Shown: positions 44,477 to 53,979, counted from the first letter of the stretch. The stretch: DNA of 64,000 nucleotides from Planctomycetota bacterium (GCA_019456255.1 VRUG01000001.1:1-64000); one strand, 5' to 3'. The notes: generated by a model from the letters alone, not told the origin. Numbers and translations are program-made.

Positions 44477-45589
44477 TACTTATTCCTTTCCTTGGTTCGA
44501 TACCTTAGGTAGCTTTCAATAAATCCTTTTATGTCACCATCTAAAACAGCTGTCACATTGCCGACCTGAAAATCGGTGCGATGGTCCTTCACCATCTGGT
44601 AAGGCTGCATCACATAGCTGCGTATCTGAGAGCCCCAGGCGATTTCACCTTTGTCGCCATACAGCTTTGCTATTTTATCATCTCGTTTTTGTTTTTCCAG
44701 CATATACAGTCGGCCCTTCAAAACCTTCATGGCCTGGGCCTTGTTCTTATGCTGACTGCGGTCGTTTTGGCACTGCACCACAATATTGGTCGGCAAGTGC
44801 GTTATGCGAACCGCCGAGCTTACCTTATTAACGTGCTGTCCGCCCGCTCCGCTGGCACGATAAAAATCGATCCGCAAATCCTCGTCCTTAATTTCAATAT
44901 CAAGGTCATCTTCAAATTCGGGTATGCAGTCAACCGCGGCGAAACTCGTATGCCTTCGCTTTGCAGAATCGAAAGGACTTATCCGCACCAGCCGATGCAC
45001 TCCCGTCTCGCAGCTTAATTTTCCAAACGCGAACGCCCCGCTGACTTTCAAAGTAATTGACCTTATCCCGGCCTCTTCGCCGGGGGTTATCTCAAGCTCT
45101 TTGTACTTCATCTTGTTCTGCTCAAAATAACGGGTGTACATGCGAAGAAGCATATGCGCCCAGTCGCAGCTTTCTGTTCCGCCGGCGCCAGCGTGAATAC
45201 TAAAAAAACAGTTCTTTCCGTCTTCGGCTTCACTAAGCAGTCCAGCCAGTTCCATCTCATCGCACTGTTTTTCGATGTCACGCAAATCATCTTCCAGCGC
45301 GAGCATCTCCTGCTCATCCGATTCGGCGATTGCCATCTCGAAAAGCTCGGCAAGGTCCTTAACGCTGGTGACCATCTGCTCAGCCGGTTCGACTATTGAT
45401 TTCAACGCGCTTAGCTGGGCGACGACTTTTTGAGCTGTTTCAGGACTGTCCCAAAAATCAGGCTTGGCAACCTGTTCTTCAAGCTTGGTTAGTTCGGCTT
45501 TCTTGGTAGATAAGTCAAAGCCAGTCCCGGATAGTTGATATCCGAGCCGACAATTCTTGTATGCTGTTCTTTAGTTCTGCTGTTTCCAT
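44476..45589 (-). CDS. prfB: peptide chain release factor 2 with programmed +1 frameshift
   Basis: RF2 terminates translation at UGA and UAA. The gene is in two frames. From ATG 45589 a 24-codon frame (METAELKNSIQELSARISTI then RDWL) ends at CTT-TGA-C. A +1 shift on CTT skips one T and joins the main frame at GAC (45516), which runs to 44476 as DLSTKKAELTKLEEQVAKPD and onwards. The total is 370 residues, normal for RF2. The GGQ catalytic loop is ASGAGGQHVNKVSSAVR, and the anticodon-like tripeptide region is SPFDSAKRRHTSF. An ATG within the main frame at 45405 would remove the N-terminal domain and is not the real start. AAAAGG precedes the true ATG. Confidence 0.96.
45514..45520 (-). promoter_or_regulatory. 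prfB +1 recoding site CTTTGAC
   Basis: The minus strand reads CTT TGA C at the end of the short N-terminal frame, identical to the classical RF2 autoregulatory slip site. When RF2 is scarce the ribosome pauses at UGA and slips forward to continue as GAC. The upstream sequence GGGACTGG may act as a weak internal Shine-Dalgarno stimulator; the E. coli type AGGGGG is not present. Confidence 0.92.
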
Positions 45590-45623
45590 CTGCCTTTTGC
45601 CCTGTAATGCGATAATAATAATC

Positions 45624-45652
45624 CTTATACCACATCACATCAACCCTTGCAA
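45624..45652 (-). promoter_or_regulatory. candidate prfB promoter
   Basis: On the minus strand TTGCAA (45652-45647), a 17-nt spacer and TATAAG (45629-45624) lie about 35 nt before the prfB ATG. An overlapping alternative, TTGATG-17-TATTAT, also exists. Confidence 0.45.
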
Positions 45653-45930
45653 CAACAGGATTAGCGGTACTGCAGAATGTGCAAAGAGTCCTAGGTAGGA
45701 AACATAACACCTCCACATACTCTATATATAGCAAACTTCAAAACAATGGCAGTAACTCTGCTGCAGTGTTGGTCTTGCGAAGCCAACGGCTTGGCGTTAA
45801 GGCTGATATTATAGGACCTGTCAAAGAAAAAGTAATTAATCTTAACTCGTTGACCAGCAATTAGTTACAGCCCCCCTGTCGTCCGGGTTTTGTTACAGAG
45901 CTTTCTTGCAATAGTAAATAGCAAATTCAA

Positions 45931-45946
45931 TGTTCCACGTGAAACA
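45931..45946. promoter_or_regulatory. parS-like site (15/16)
   Basis: TGTTCCACGTGAAACA differs at one position from the canonical bacterial parS palindrome TGTTTCACGTGAAACA, to which ParB binds. It lies 400 bp upstream of parB. Confidence 0.85.
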
Positions 45947-46176
45947 TCCCGCATATATTTTGCTCCCGCATACACAAAACCGGTAACGCCCTGCCCTTCG
46001 AGTTTTCTTTAATCGCTAATAGTGTGTCAAAGCTGAATCCAGGAAGTTGTCATTGCGAGCATCACAAAGTGATGCGCGGCAATCTCAAACTATCGAGTAC
46101 CCCGGTTGCTTCGTTGTTTTACCCTCCGCAATGACTCAGCAATAATCATTAATCACTCATCATTGATCAATTGTTC

Positions 46177-46192
46177 TGTTTCACGTGAAACA
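46177..46192. promoter_or_regulatory. parS site (perfect)
   Basis: TGTTTCACGTGAAACA, a perfect 16-bp parS palindrome, 140 bp before the parB start. ParB loads here and spreads; the site may also give autoregulation of parB. Confidence 0.93.
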
Positions 46193-46331
46193 TTTTTAAA
46201 AAACTGTGAATTTTAAGCTGGCAAAGGTCACAGCTTTCAGGTAGAAAGGCGGCAGCAGATACAAGGTTAATCTTCCTCGGTCTCGATGAGGACGGAGCCA
46301 AAACAACTACCTTTATGAAGGAGCGTAAAAT

Positions 46332-47282
46332 ATGGCAGGTAAGAAGAAAGAAAAACCAAAACATCTCGGCAGGGGGCTTCAGTCCCTTTTAAGTCCGATA
46401 ACTTCAGCGCAAACAGAGATAAATGGAGCATTCTCAATCGCACCAGCTACTCCTAACTTCCCACCGGATAAGGAGTTACGCAATTCCCTAAGGGAAATTT
46501 CGCTCGACTCGATAACGCCGAATCCCTATCAGCCAAGAACTGTCTGGAACGATGAGGACCTCAACGACTTGGCAGAATCTATAAAGGTAAGCGGGGTGAT
46601 TCAGCCGATTATCGTCAGGCCTGCAGGGACCGGCTTCGAGATTATCGCTGGCGAAAGAAGATTCAGGGCGTCGGCGCTGGCAATGCTGAAAACCATACCA
46701 GCTCTGGTTAGAAAAGCTACGGATGAGCAAATGCTTGAGTTGGCACTGGTAGAAAACATCCACCGCACGAATCTAAACCCAATCGAGAGGGCCAAGGCAT
46801 ACCGAAACTATCTAAACTCATTCGCAATCACCCAGGAAGCTGCCGCCCAAAGGCTCGGCGAGAATCGTTCGGTCATCTCTAACTATATGCGGCTACTGGA
46901 CTTACCCCGCGAGATAAAGCAGATGTTGGCCGATGGTTCGCTGTCGATGGGCCACGCACGGGCAATTCTCGCGCTGCCTACCGATGAGCTAAAGAGAAAG
47001 CTCGCTAACAAAGCAATGGCAGGGCGGTTAAGTGTCAGAGAAGTTGAAAGGTTAGTTAGGAAATATGTCACCGGCTCGGCGCAATCACAGAGGCAGCCAA
47101 AGACAAAGGCACCTAACATCATTGACCTTGAAAACAAACTCACCGACCAGCTTAAAACAAGAGTCTCTATCGATACAAGAAAGAACGGCCAAAGAGGAAA
47201 GATCGTTATTGAGTTTTATTCGCTCGATGATTTCGACAGAATAGCTGAGTCAATCGGGTTGCAGGATATTGAAAAAGTTTAA
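46332..47282 (+). CDS. parB: chromosome partitioning protein ParB
   Basis: A 316-residue ParB/Spo0J CTPase clamp that binds parS and organises the origin region. An N-terminal region (HLGRGLQSLL) that normally contacts ParA is present. The CTP-binding domain has NPYQPRTVWNDEDLNDLAES, GVIQPIIVRP and GERRFRA (residues 107-113), followed by ENIHRTNLNPIERAKAY. The HTH domain is ITQEAAAQRLGENRSVISNY, and the C-terminus a dimerisation domain. Two parS sites lie upstream. The usual upstream parA is missing here. An AAGGAG site precedes the ATG. Confidence 0.95.
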   Translation: MAGKKKEKPKHLGRGLQSLLSPITSAQTEINGAFSIAPATPNFPPDKELRNSLREISLDSITPNPYQPRTVWNDEDLNDLAESIKVSGVIQPIIVRPAGTGFEIIAGERRFRASALAMLKTIPALVRKATDEQMLELALVENIHRTNLNPIERAKAYRNYLNSFAITQEAAAQRLGENRSVISNYMRLLDLPREIKQMLADGSLSMGHARAILALPTDELKRKLANKAMAGRLSVREVERLVRKYVTGSAQSQRQPKTKAPNIIDLENKLTDQLKTRVSIDTRKNGQRGKIVIEFYSLDDFDRIAESIGLQDIEKV

Positions 47283-47296
47283 CAAAGGGCTATAAT
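47269..47296 (+). promoter_or_regulatory. candidate promoter before dtd remnant
   Basis: TTGAAA (47269-47274), 16-nt spacer, perfect TATAAT (47291-47296), overlapping the end of parB. It would drive the dtd-derived frame and the downstream parvulin-acpS-mnmG genes. Confidence 0.5.
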
Positions 47297-47322
47297 ATCC
47301 CAAATGCCACGGAAGGGCACCT

Positions 47323-47619
47323 ATGCGTATCGTTGTTCAAAGGGTCTGCGGCGCTAAAGTTGAAGTAGATAGTAAAGTCACCGGCCAAATAGATAAAGGC
47401 CTGCTGGTCTACCTAAGCGTCACTCACAACGACACAGAGACGGACGCTAAGTTCATCGCTGACAAAATCACAAACCTGCGTATCTTCGGCGATGATGGGG
47501 GCAAGATGAATCTTAGCCTAACTGACGTCCGGACGGGAATCTTCGCCGCTAACATGCAGGTAACAAGTACGAATGACGGCCCCGTAACTTTCATCCTCGA
47601 CACCGAAAAAACTTCTTAG
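47323..47619 (+). pseudogene. dtd: D-aminoacyl-tRNA deacylase with internal deletion
   Basis: Dtd normally has about 145 residues; this frame has 98. The N-terminus is intact (MRIVVQRVCGAKVEVDSKVT to NLRIFGDDGGKMNLSL), then TDV is joined directly to RTGIFAANMQVTSTNDGPVT, the family's C-terminal motif. The roughly 47 residues between, including the SQFTLY catalytic segment, are missing, while the reading frame is preserved. Without that segment deacylase activity on D-Tyr/D-aminoacyl-tRNA is not expected, so I call it a pseudogene. A GGAAGGG site precedes the ATG. Confidence 0.82.
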
Positions 47620-47733
47620 TTCCCAAATTCGAAATTCTTGCTCTAAATTTTACTTCACAAATGCGGCTTATCCTCTTATTATTAACAGCCTTAAAGCTAA
47701 ACAGACTTGGTAATTGCTAATGGAGTTCGTTTT

Positions 47734-48840
47734 ATGAGAAAAATCGCGTATGTACTGGTAGTAACCTTGCTTATCATCGCCGGCTGTGGGGGCGGGGAAA
47801 AACCTGAGTTTTCCGAAGAACAGATGGATTATATCCCGCCGCCTCAAAGAACCAACCTGCCCCCGGCCTCTGGTGGTTTCGTCATAGCCGTTGGAGAAGA
47901 GACAATAACAGCTGACCAGATTATTGAGCCGCTGCTGCCCGCCTTCGCCGAAGTTGCGAGGCAAAACGATTTCGAAACTTTCATCGCCCAGACCGCTCCG
48001 AAAATTAACGATTACCTCACGACGCAAATCTCGAACATCCTGCTATACCAGATGGCGAAAAAAGATGCCGCTGAAAGCATAGATGAGATACTCGAAGCCG
48101 AAGCGGAAAAAAGAGTCAGAGAATTCATCGTCAGTTTCAAGGGCGACTACGCAAAAGCTGAACAGGAACTAAAAAGGATGGGCATGGACTGGGAGAAATT
48201 CAAAGAATACCAGAAAAGGGTCATGATGAGTCAGTCATATATTTCTTCCCAACTGCCGGAGGACATTTCCCCGACACATTCGGAACTGCTTGAATATTAC
48301 GACGATGTAAAAGATACCGAATACATCACACCGGCGTCGCTTCGCTTTTGGCTCATAGACATCATGCCGGAAAAATTTGAAGGCACCAAGGACGAGAAAT
48401 ACGAAAAAGCAAAAGAGCTTGCTATGAAAGTGTTCAAAGAGATAGAAAACGGTGCCGACTTTGCCGAAATGGCAAAAAAATATTCTCACGGCCACAAAAG
48501 TCAGGCCGGAGGAAAGTGGAAAGCTATCAGTCCAGATTCATTAGCGTCGCCTTATGACATACTTGCCGTTGCCGCTGAAAGAACAGAACATGGCAATGTT
48601 GTCGGGCCAATAGATGTGAAAAATCATTTCTTCATCATGAAGCTAATCGAAAAAAAGGGCAAAAACGTACAAACCTTCGAGCAGGTCCAAAACCAGATAG
48701 AAGCTAAAATGTCCTTTGCAAAAAGAAGAAAGGCTATAGACGATCTCGGCTTAAAACTCGTCCAGCAGGCAGCTATCGGAAACAAAGGACCATTCATTGC
48801 GTACTGCGCAAGACGAATTTACGAAATCGCAAACGAATAA
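47734..48840 (+). CDS. parvulin-type peptidyl-prolyl isomerase lipoprotein (SurA/PrsA-like)
   Basis: A 368-residue lipoprotein. MRKIAYVLVVTLLIIAGCGG is a signal peptide with lipobox IAGC. A SurA_N-like chaperone region (residues about 45-190, TADQIIEPLLPAF) is followed by a rotamase domain (about 200-315): SLRFWLIDIMP, FAEMAKKYSHGHKSQAGGKW, NVVGPIDVKNHFFIMKLIEK. It likely assists folding of exported or outer-membrane proteins. The start at 47734 is chosen for the signal peptide and a GGAG site 9 nt before it; the longer frame adds 9 residues that would spoil the signal sequence. Confidence 0.85.
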   Translation: MRKIAYVLVVTLLIIAGCGGGEKPEFSEEQMDYIPPPQRTNLPPASGGFVIAVGEETITADQIIEPLLPAFAEVARQNDFETFIAQTAPKINDYLTTQISNILLYQMAKKDAAESIDEILEAEAEKRVREFIVSFKGDYAKAEQELKRMGMDWEKFKEYQKRVMMSQSYISSQLPEDISPTHSELLEYYDDVKDTEYITPASLRFWLIDIMPEKFEGTKDEKYEKAKELAMKVFKEIENGADFAEMAKKYSHGHKSQAGGKWKAISPDSLASPYDILAVAAERTEHGNVVGPIDVKNHFFIMKLIEKKGKNVQTFEQVQNQIEAKMSFAKRRKAIDDLGLKLVQQAAIGNKGPFIAYCARRIYEIANE

Positions 48841-48861
48841 AACTTTCGGACTAAAACAGAT

Positions 48862-49263
48862 ATGGAAATTATTGCACACGGTATTGACCTGGTCGATTTT
48901 CCAAGAATAGACGAGATGATAAAGCGTCACGGCGCGAAGTTCCTCGACAGAATCTTCACCGAAAGCGAACAGGAATACGCCGGGAAGAACAGGGACAAAA
49001 CCGAAAAATTCGCTGGAAGGTTCGCGGCAAAAGAAGCGATACTAAAACTAATGGGCACCGGATGGAGAGGCAAGATCGCCTGGACGGATATCGAGGTCAT
49101 AAACAACAAGCTTGGCCAGCCTCTCGTCACCATCACCGGAGAAGTAAAAAAAATCGCCGAGAGTCTCGATATTAAACACATTACCGTCAGCATCACACAC
49201 ACCGCCAATTTCGCAATCGCTTCTGCGGTTGCAATCTCAAAACCAAATGAAAAACAACAGTAA
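48862..49263 (+). CDS. acpS: holo-[acyl-carrier-protein] synthase
   Basis: A 133-residue enzyme transferring 4'-phosphopantetheine from CoA to the serine of acyl carrier protein. The magnesium-binding aspartate is in HGIDLVDFPRI, the second acidic residue and lysine in FAGRFAAKEAILKLMG, and the C-terminal HITVSITHTANFAIASAVA strand is typical. It lies 21 nt after the parvulin gene and overlaps mnmG by 17 nt. Confidence 0.95.
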   Translation: MEIIAHGIDLVDFPRIDEMIKRHGAKFLDRIFTESEQEYAGKNRDKTEKFAGRFAAKEAILKLMGTGWRGKIAWTDIEVINNKLGQPLVTITGEVKKIAESLDIKHITVSITHTANFAIASAVAISKPNEKQQ

Positions 49264-51082
49264 CTTCGACTGTATAGTTATTGGTGCCGGACACGCCGGC
49301 GCCGAAGCCGCTCACGCCGCTGCCAAAATCGGCGCAAAGACGGCTCTGATAACCATCGATAAAAACAGTATCGCAAAAATGAGCTGCAACCCAGCGATAG
49401 GGGGGCTGGCAAAGGGACAAATCGCAAGAGAAATAGATGCGCTCGGTGGCCTAATGTCACTTGCTATCGACGCGACTGGTATTCAATTTAGAATCCTGAA
49501 TCGTTCCAAGGGCCCTGCGGTTCAGTCGCCGCGCGCACAGGCTGACAAAGATAAATACGCTAAACACGTCAGGGGCTTACTTGAAGATACGCCGAATTTG
49601 ACCATCATAGAAGCTCTCGTCTCCGACATCATCACAGAAAACGGAAAAGTAAAAGCTGTCAAATGCGCCGACGGTTCAATGTACTTTGCCCCGACGTGTA
49701 TCGTGACGACTGGCACCTTCCTGAAAGGACTGATGCATATCGGCACCGAACAGTTTCCCGGCGGCAGGCTCGACGAACCTGCGAGCAATGAACTTTCCGA
49801 TTCATTAAGAAGTTTAGGCCTGCAATTAGGTCGCTTGAAAACCGGCACTCCGCCAAGACTCGACGCAAAAACCGTCGACCTCGATAAACTACAGGTTCAG
49901 CTCGGCGACGAAAACCCAAAACCGTTCTCATTCCTAAACGACAAAATCACAACGCCGCAACTGCCCTGCTGGATTACGTATACAAACGAAGAAATTCACA
50001 AACTCCTGCGTGACAACCTCGACCGCGCACCGCTTTACACAGGCCAGATAAAATCTGCGGGCCCGCGATACTGCCCAAGCATCGAATCGAAAATCGTCCG
50101 CTTCGCCGACAAAACGCGCCACCAGGTCTACCTCGAACCCGAGGACTCCGATGTCACCACCATCTATTGCAACGGTATCAGCACTTCTGTTCCCAGAGAC
50201 ATCCAGCGTCAAATGATTAAGCTGCTGCCCGGCACCGAAAACGCAAAAATAATCCACTACGCATACGCTATCGAATACGATTACTGCCCGCCTGCCCAGC
50301 TGACCCAAAGCCTGGAGACCAAGAAAATCGGAGGGCTCTTTCTCGCAGGACAGATCAACGGCACCAGCGGATACGAAGAAGCTGCCGCACAGGGAATCAT
50401 CGCTGGTATAAACGCGGCACTAAAACTCCAAAGCACCGAGCCGCTAATCCTAAATCGTGACCAGGCATATATCGGCGTGTTAATAGATGACCTGCTGACG
50501 AGACCGATAATAGAACCGTATAGAATGTTTACGTCGCGCGCAGAATTTAGATTGTCACTAAGGGCCGATAACGCGGATAGAAGATTAACGCAAATCGGAA
50601 AATCCGTCGGCCTCGTCGACGATACCAGATGGAAAAAGTATCAGCAAAAGCTAAACACGATCGAAAAACTAAAAACGCATCTGAAAAACACACGCACCGA
50701 TGGTATAACATTATGGGACCAGCTTCGCCAACCCACAAGCAAACTCGCCGGTAAGCTCACAGATTTGCCTGAAATAAAAACCCAAAACTTCCCCGCCGAC
50801 ACTATCGAAGCTGTAACTATAGATGCTAAGTATCAAGGCTATCTGAAAAAACAGGACCGCCTCGCTGCTCAGCTGCAAAACCTCCAGAAAAAGAAAATAC
50901 CCGGCCTGCTCGATTATAATTCGATCGAACACCTTCGGCTCGAAGCGAAAGAAAAGCTAACTGTTTTCAAACCGGCTACACTTGCCCAGGCCTCGCGTAT
51001 CGCAGGCGTGACACCAGCTGATATTACGGTAATACAGATCCATCTTAAAAAACATTTCCCGCAGCAGGGGGGCGGCAAATAA
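49247..51082 (+). CDS. mnmG: tRNA uridine 5-carboxymethylaminomethyl modification enzyme MnmG
   Basis: A 611-residue FAD enzyme that with MnmE modifies wobble U34 of several tRNAs. The FAD motif is [19 protein letters not shown], followed by [55 protein letters not shown] and the C-terminal [20 protein letters not shown] and [16 protein letters not shown]. The ATG at 49247 is preferred over an upstream in-frame start because [15 protein letters not shown] gives the usual short leader. mnmE is not present in the window. Confidence 0.97.
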   Translation: MKNNSNFDCIVIGAGHAGAEAAHAAAKIGAKTALITIDKNSIAKMSCNPAIGGLAKGQIAREIDALGGLMSLAIDATGIQFRILNRSKGPAVQSPRAQADKDKYAKHVRGLLEDTPNLTIIEALVSDIITENGKVKAVKCADGSMYFAPTCIVTTGTFLKGLMHIGTEQFPGGRLDEPASNELSDSLRSLGLQLGRLKTGTPPRLDAKTVDLDKLQVQLGDENPKPFSFLNDKITTPQLPCWITYTNEEIHKLLRDNLDRAPLYTGQIKSAGPRYCPSIESKIVRFADKTRHQVYLEPEDSDVTTIYCNGISTSVPRDIQRQMIKLLPGTENAKIIHYAYAIEYDYCPPAQLTQSLETKKIGGLFLAGQINGTSGYEEAAAQGIIAGINAALKLQSTEPLILNRDQAYIGVLIDDLLTRPIIEPYRMFTSRAEFRLSLRADNADRRLTQIGKSVGLVDDTRWKKYQQKLNTIEKLKTHLKNTRTDGITLWDQLRQPTSKLAGKLTDLPEIKTQNFPADTIEAVTIDAKYQGYLKKQDRLAAQLQNLQKKKIPGLLDYNSIEHLRLEAKEKLTVFKPATLAQASRIAGVTPADITVIQIHLKKHFPQQGGGK

Positions 51083-51083
51083 A

Positions 51084-52100
51084 ATGACCGAACTGTCAGA
51101 AAACATCTTCAACGAAAATCTAAGCCGTGACGAACGCAAGTTCAAACTCTGGCGGTCAGCTGGACTAATGCTGACATACAAATGCAATTGTGCATGCCAG
51201 TTTTGCTATTATAATTGCTCACCTGAAAAAAATTCCATCATGCCAAAAGAAACTTTTTTAGGCGCATGGCAGTCGCTAAAGGACCTTGCATCTGCTGATG
51301 CGAAAATCCATATTACAGGCGGTGAGCCGTTTCTTTATTACGACCACATGATAGAGATTCTCGAAGATGCGAAGAAACAAAACCTAGGGGCCATTGACCT
51401 TATCGAGACAAACGCTTTCTGGGCCACCGATAATGCTCTTATAGAAAAACGAATCAAAACCCTCGATGCTCTCGGGATGCAAAGATTCAAAATCAGCTGC
51501 GATCCGTTTCATCAGCAGTTCGTCGATATCGAACTCGTAAAAAGATGCGCCGAAGTTGCTGAACAAATCTTAGGTACTGACCGCTTACTAATTCGCTGGC
51601 AAAAGTATCTCGATAATCCGGCGCCGATGAAAGATATTTCGGTCGAAGAGCTAAACAAAAATTATGTCCTCGCAACCGTTGACTATCCTTGCCGATTTAC
51701 CGGCAGGGCGGCTACTGATATTGCGCCGCTTGTGGCGGACAAACCGCTCGAAGCTTTTAAGGATAGGAAATGCTCGGCGATTCTTTCGGGTAAAGGTGTT
51801 CATATCGACCCGTATGGTAATGTCTTTAGCGGGACATGCAGCGGAATTATTGTTGGTAATGTCAATGATGAGCCGCTTGATGAAATTTGGAAAAATTTCC
51901 ATCCTAAAAATAATCCTGTAATCAGTGCTATTTATGAGCAGGGGCCGATAGGGCTTTTGAACTTGGTTGAAAATAAGGTCTATGAGCCTTTGAAACTTTA
52001 TGCTTCTAAATGTCATCTCTGCTGGCATATCCGGCAGTTCCTTTTCGATAATGGTCTCCAAGCTGATACTATTAATCCCGCCCAATGTTACAGTCCTTAA
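51084..52100 (+). CDS. radical SAM protein with SPASM-like C-terminus
   Basis: A 338-residue radical SAM enzyme. The [4Fe-4S] motif CNCACQFC (CxxxCxxC) is in [18 protein letters not shown], followed by [15 protein letters not shown] (the GGE motif). The C-terminal part has cysteines in [21 protein letters not shown] and [10 protein letters not shown], which may bind an auxiliary cluster as in SPASM/twitch proteins. It begins 1 nt after the mnmG stop, so it is translationally coupled to mnmG. The substrate is unknown; no small precursor peptide is obvious nearby. Confidence 0.82.
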   Translation: MTELSENIFNENLSRDERKFKLWRSAGLMLTYKCNCACQFCYYNCSPEKNSIMPKETFLGAWQSLKDLASADAKIHITGGEPFLYYDHMIEILEDAKKQNLGAIDLIETNAFWATDNALIEKRIKTLDALGMQRFKISCDPFHQQFVDIELVKRCAEVAEQILGTDRLLIRWQKYLDNPAPMKDISVEELNKNYVLATVDYPCRFTGRAATDIAPLVADKPLEAFKDRKCSAILSGKGVHIDPYGNVFSGTCSGIIVGNVNDEPLDEIWKNFHPKNNPVISAIYEQGPIGLLNLVENKVYEPLKLYASKCHLCWHIRQFLFDNGLQADTINPAQCYSP

Positions 52101-52124
52101 AACTCTTGCCGGCTGACACATCTT

Positions 52125-52655
52125 TTACGCAGGCTTCTTCCTGCTGCTAAACCATAAAATACCCGTTACCGACAATACGATTACCAGCACAAAGACCCCT
52201 CGCCCGATACCTGTGACATCCATCAATGTCACTTTGCCGTAGTTCCCTATAGCGTCAAGAGGTTCGAGCACGTAAGGATAAATCAGTATATACGCCAAAG
52301 CCCCCACGAACATTCCCAAAACCGTCACTAAGGCATCGATCCGCCCAGCCGCCGCACACGCAAGACCTGTTCCTGGACAATAACCCGTTATCCCGAAACC
52401 AATCCCCAATACCGCACCGCCTACCAAACCGGAAACTATATGCGCAGGCTTAACACCAAGATGAACCACGCCGGCAGCCTCAAGAAACCATACTCCCGCC
52501 ATACCTGCTATTATAAAAACCGCAATTGTTTTCATCGCGTGAAGGTCTTTCAATCTAAGCGTCCCAACTATCTTGTCAGGATCTGCGAGACCTGCCAAAA
52601 ACAATCCCGCGCCGAATAATCCGCCTATAAAAAAACCGAGTATATTTGTTTCCAT
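52125..52655 (-). CDS. YeeE/YedE-family sulfur transport protein, second half
   Basis: A 176-residue membrane protein with four to five hydrophobic segments and the conserved ITGYCPGTGLACAAAGRIDA motif, whose cysteine lines the path for reduced sulfur in the TsuA/PmpA-B type permeases. It pairs with the next gene; each is half the size of a one-chain YeeE/YedE permease. A thiosulfate or sulfide uptake role is inferred from the family. Confidence 0.82.
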   Translation of the reverse strand: METNILGFFIGGLFGAGLFLAGLADPDKIVGTLRLKDLHAMKTIAVFIIAGMAGVWFLEAAGVVHLGVKPAHIVSGLVGGAVLGIGFGITGYCPGTGLACAAAGRIDALVTVLGMFVGALAYILIYPYVLEPLDAIGNYGKVTLMDVTGIGRGVFVLVIVLSVTGILWFSSRKKPA

Positions 52656-52666
52656 AATTCGCTCCT

Positions 52667-53206
52667 TTATTTTTCGATTTCAGGCTTACTTCCGCGATAA
52701 ACCAGATACGCCGTCAGCATTCCAAACCCGAACAATGCCACCGTAAATGGTATTGCCGATAGCGATAGCTGTGCCCAGCCGCTCATAAACTGTCCGCTCG
52801 TACAGCCGTGCCCTATCCGCGAGCCAAGCAGTATCAAAAACCCGCCAAAAAAGCCCGCAAGCATTCGCCGCCCAATCGCATTGCCGTATTTCGCCTCCCA
52901 CCAGCAACTGCTGAAACGAATCTTAAATCTACCGCTAAGCACCGCCGCTAAAAATGCTCCTGCGACTATACCAACGTCAAGCCAGAATCCGTAACCAAGC
53001 TTTTGATATTTGCTTTTGCTTATCACGGGATGGCTTTCAACATACTCGCTCGCTACTTGCTTGATAGCTATCGTGTCAAGAACTACGAACTGCGTCGAAA
53101 CCCCCAAAGGCTTCTTAAGGCCGATAGCAAATATCTGCACCAGACCAAGAAAAAGCCCACCTGCCCACCATACTAAAAGTGAACGCCTTACTGTTTTTCC
53201 TGCCAT
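52667..53206 (-). CDS. YeeE/YedE-family sulfur transport protein, first half
   Basis: A 179-residue membrane protein carrying GSRIGHGCTSGQFMSGWAQL, the cysteine motif of the YeeE/YedE family. The N-terminus RRSLLVWWAGGLFLGLVQI is the first helix, and a periplasmic-type loop (residues 30-65) follows. It starts the two-gene operon, with the second half 11 nt downstream. Together the pair resembles PmpA-PmpB. Confidence 0.82.
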   Translation of the reverse strand: MAGKTVRRSLLVWWAGGLFLGLVQIFAIGLKKPLGVSTQFVVLDTIAIKQVASEYVESHPVISKSKYQKLGYGFWLDVGIVAGAFLAAVLSGRFKIRFSSCWWEAKYGNAIGRRMLAGFFGGFLILLGSRIGHGCTSGQFMSGWAQLSLSAIPFTVALFGFGMLTAYLVYRGSKPEIEK

Positions 53207-53475
53207 AAGAAATCTCCCTTCTATTTCTTAATTCCCGCCATTCTCTAATCGATATTACACCCCATATCCTAAAACCTATTTAGCATGATTCTCAGCTTTT
53301 GCAACACCTTTTTTCCCCCGCAGAATGCTACAGCCCTTAAATTCTCCCCACCAATTTGGGTTCCCCATAGATTCATTTATGAATCTAAACATCCCCATAG
53401 ATTTATAGCTAAATCTGGCGATGGGGACGAGTGGGGACAGGTTGAAATGGGTTTGGTTGGCTTTGATTGGGTTTG

Positions 53476-53580
53476 AAATGGGTTTGTTTTTCATAATTTG
53501 CGTATGGTGTAAATTTCCGTAATTGTTTGTTGAGTAATGGTTTAAGTTCATTTTGGCACTTTTCAAATTGGGTTTGTTTT
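53476..53580 (-). repeat. planctomycete-type dispersed repeat, copy A
   Basis: On the minus strand this copy translates with motifs NKPNLK, KMNLNHYSTNNYGNLHH. It aligns over its length with copy B at an offset of about 158 bp, roughly three quarters identical by eye. From memory, closely similar KNKPN/KMNL strings are scattered through Phycisphaerae-type genomes as false ORFs. I treat it as a DNA repeat, not a gene. Confidence 0.6.
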
Positions 53581-53633
53581 GCATAAAAAGTATTTTCCGT
53601 TTCATAATAAAATCCGGTAAGACGCCGGGAACC

Positions 53634-53735
53634 AAATGGGTTTGTTTTTGTTGTATTGCATATGGTGTAAATTGTTGTAATTGTTTGTTTGGTAGTAGGT
53701 TAGGTTCATTTTTAGGTCCCAGAAATTGGGTTCGT
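53634..53735 (-). repeat. planctomycete-type dispersed repeat, copy B
   Basis: Second copy, with minus-strand translation LNEPNFWDLKMNLTYYQ and TNNYNNLHHMQYNKNKP. The conserved core is AATGGGTTTGTTTTT and CATATGGTGTAAATT on the plus strand. No ribosome-binding site or stable start belongs to it. Confidence 0.6.
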
Positions 53736-53979
53736 TTAGTCCGGGACGACGTCGGAAATTTAGAATTAAGAAGCCCGAATGAGGAATTAATGCCAAAGCC
53801 CGAATAAAGAAAATATTAAAACTTAGAATAGCCATAAAGTGAAACCCCCACTCTGGTGTCAAACAATTACATATTATAACAATTTTCGGCAGAAAATCAA
53901 GACAAAAGCGGTTTTTTTGCTGCATCAGGGCCGATTTTATTAAAACTACTTGCGCGTTTGATTGAAAAAGGGAGGTGGC

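Larger units (their letters stand above)
45653..46331. other. intergenic region with two parS sites
   Basis: About 680 bp without a convincing gene between the divergent prfB and parB genes. It holds two parS sites and, at about 46048-46086, a stretch beginning GTCATTGCGAGCATCACAAA that resembles a dispersed repeat known from many environmental genomes. Short plus-strand frames here look spurious. No parA is present upstream of parB. Confidence 0.55.
53207..53979. other. repeat-bearing intergenic stretch
   Basis: About 770 bp without a credible gene. Its central part holds two diverged copies of a roughly 105-bp repeat (53476-53580, 53634-53735) plus a partial third start at about 53444. Near 53380-53425 is a short block, CCCATAGATT, that occurs twice. 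The minus-strand frames crossing it have strongly repetitive Asn/Lys/Pro translations. Confidence 0.6.

Noticed and set aside
45679-45864. 61-codon plus-strand frame between prfB and parB
   Set aside because: Low-complexity translation, no ribosome-binding site, overlaps the prfB promoter region.
46260-46334. Possible ParA C-terminus upstream of parB (LIFLGLDEDGAKTTTFMKER)
   Set aside because: The frame runs into parB out of phase and has no ParA motif; likely chance.
53276-53925. Two minus-strand frames of 107-119 codons rich in NKPN
   Set aside because: They are translations of a dispersed DNA repeat, without ribosome-binding sites.
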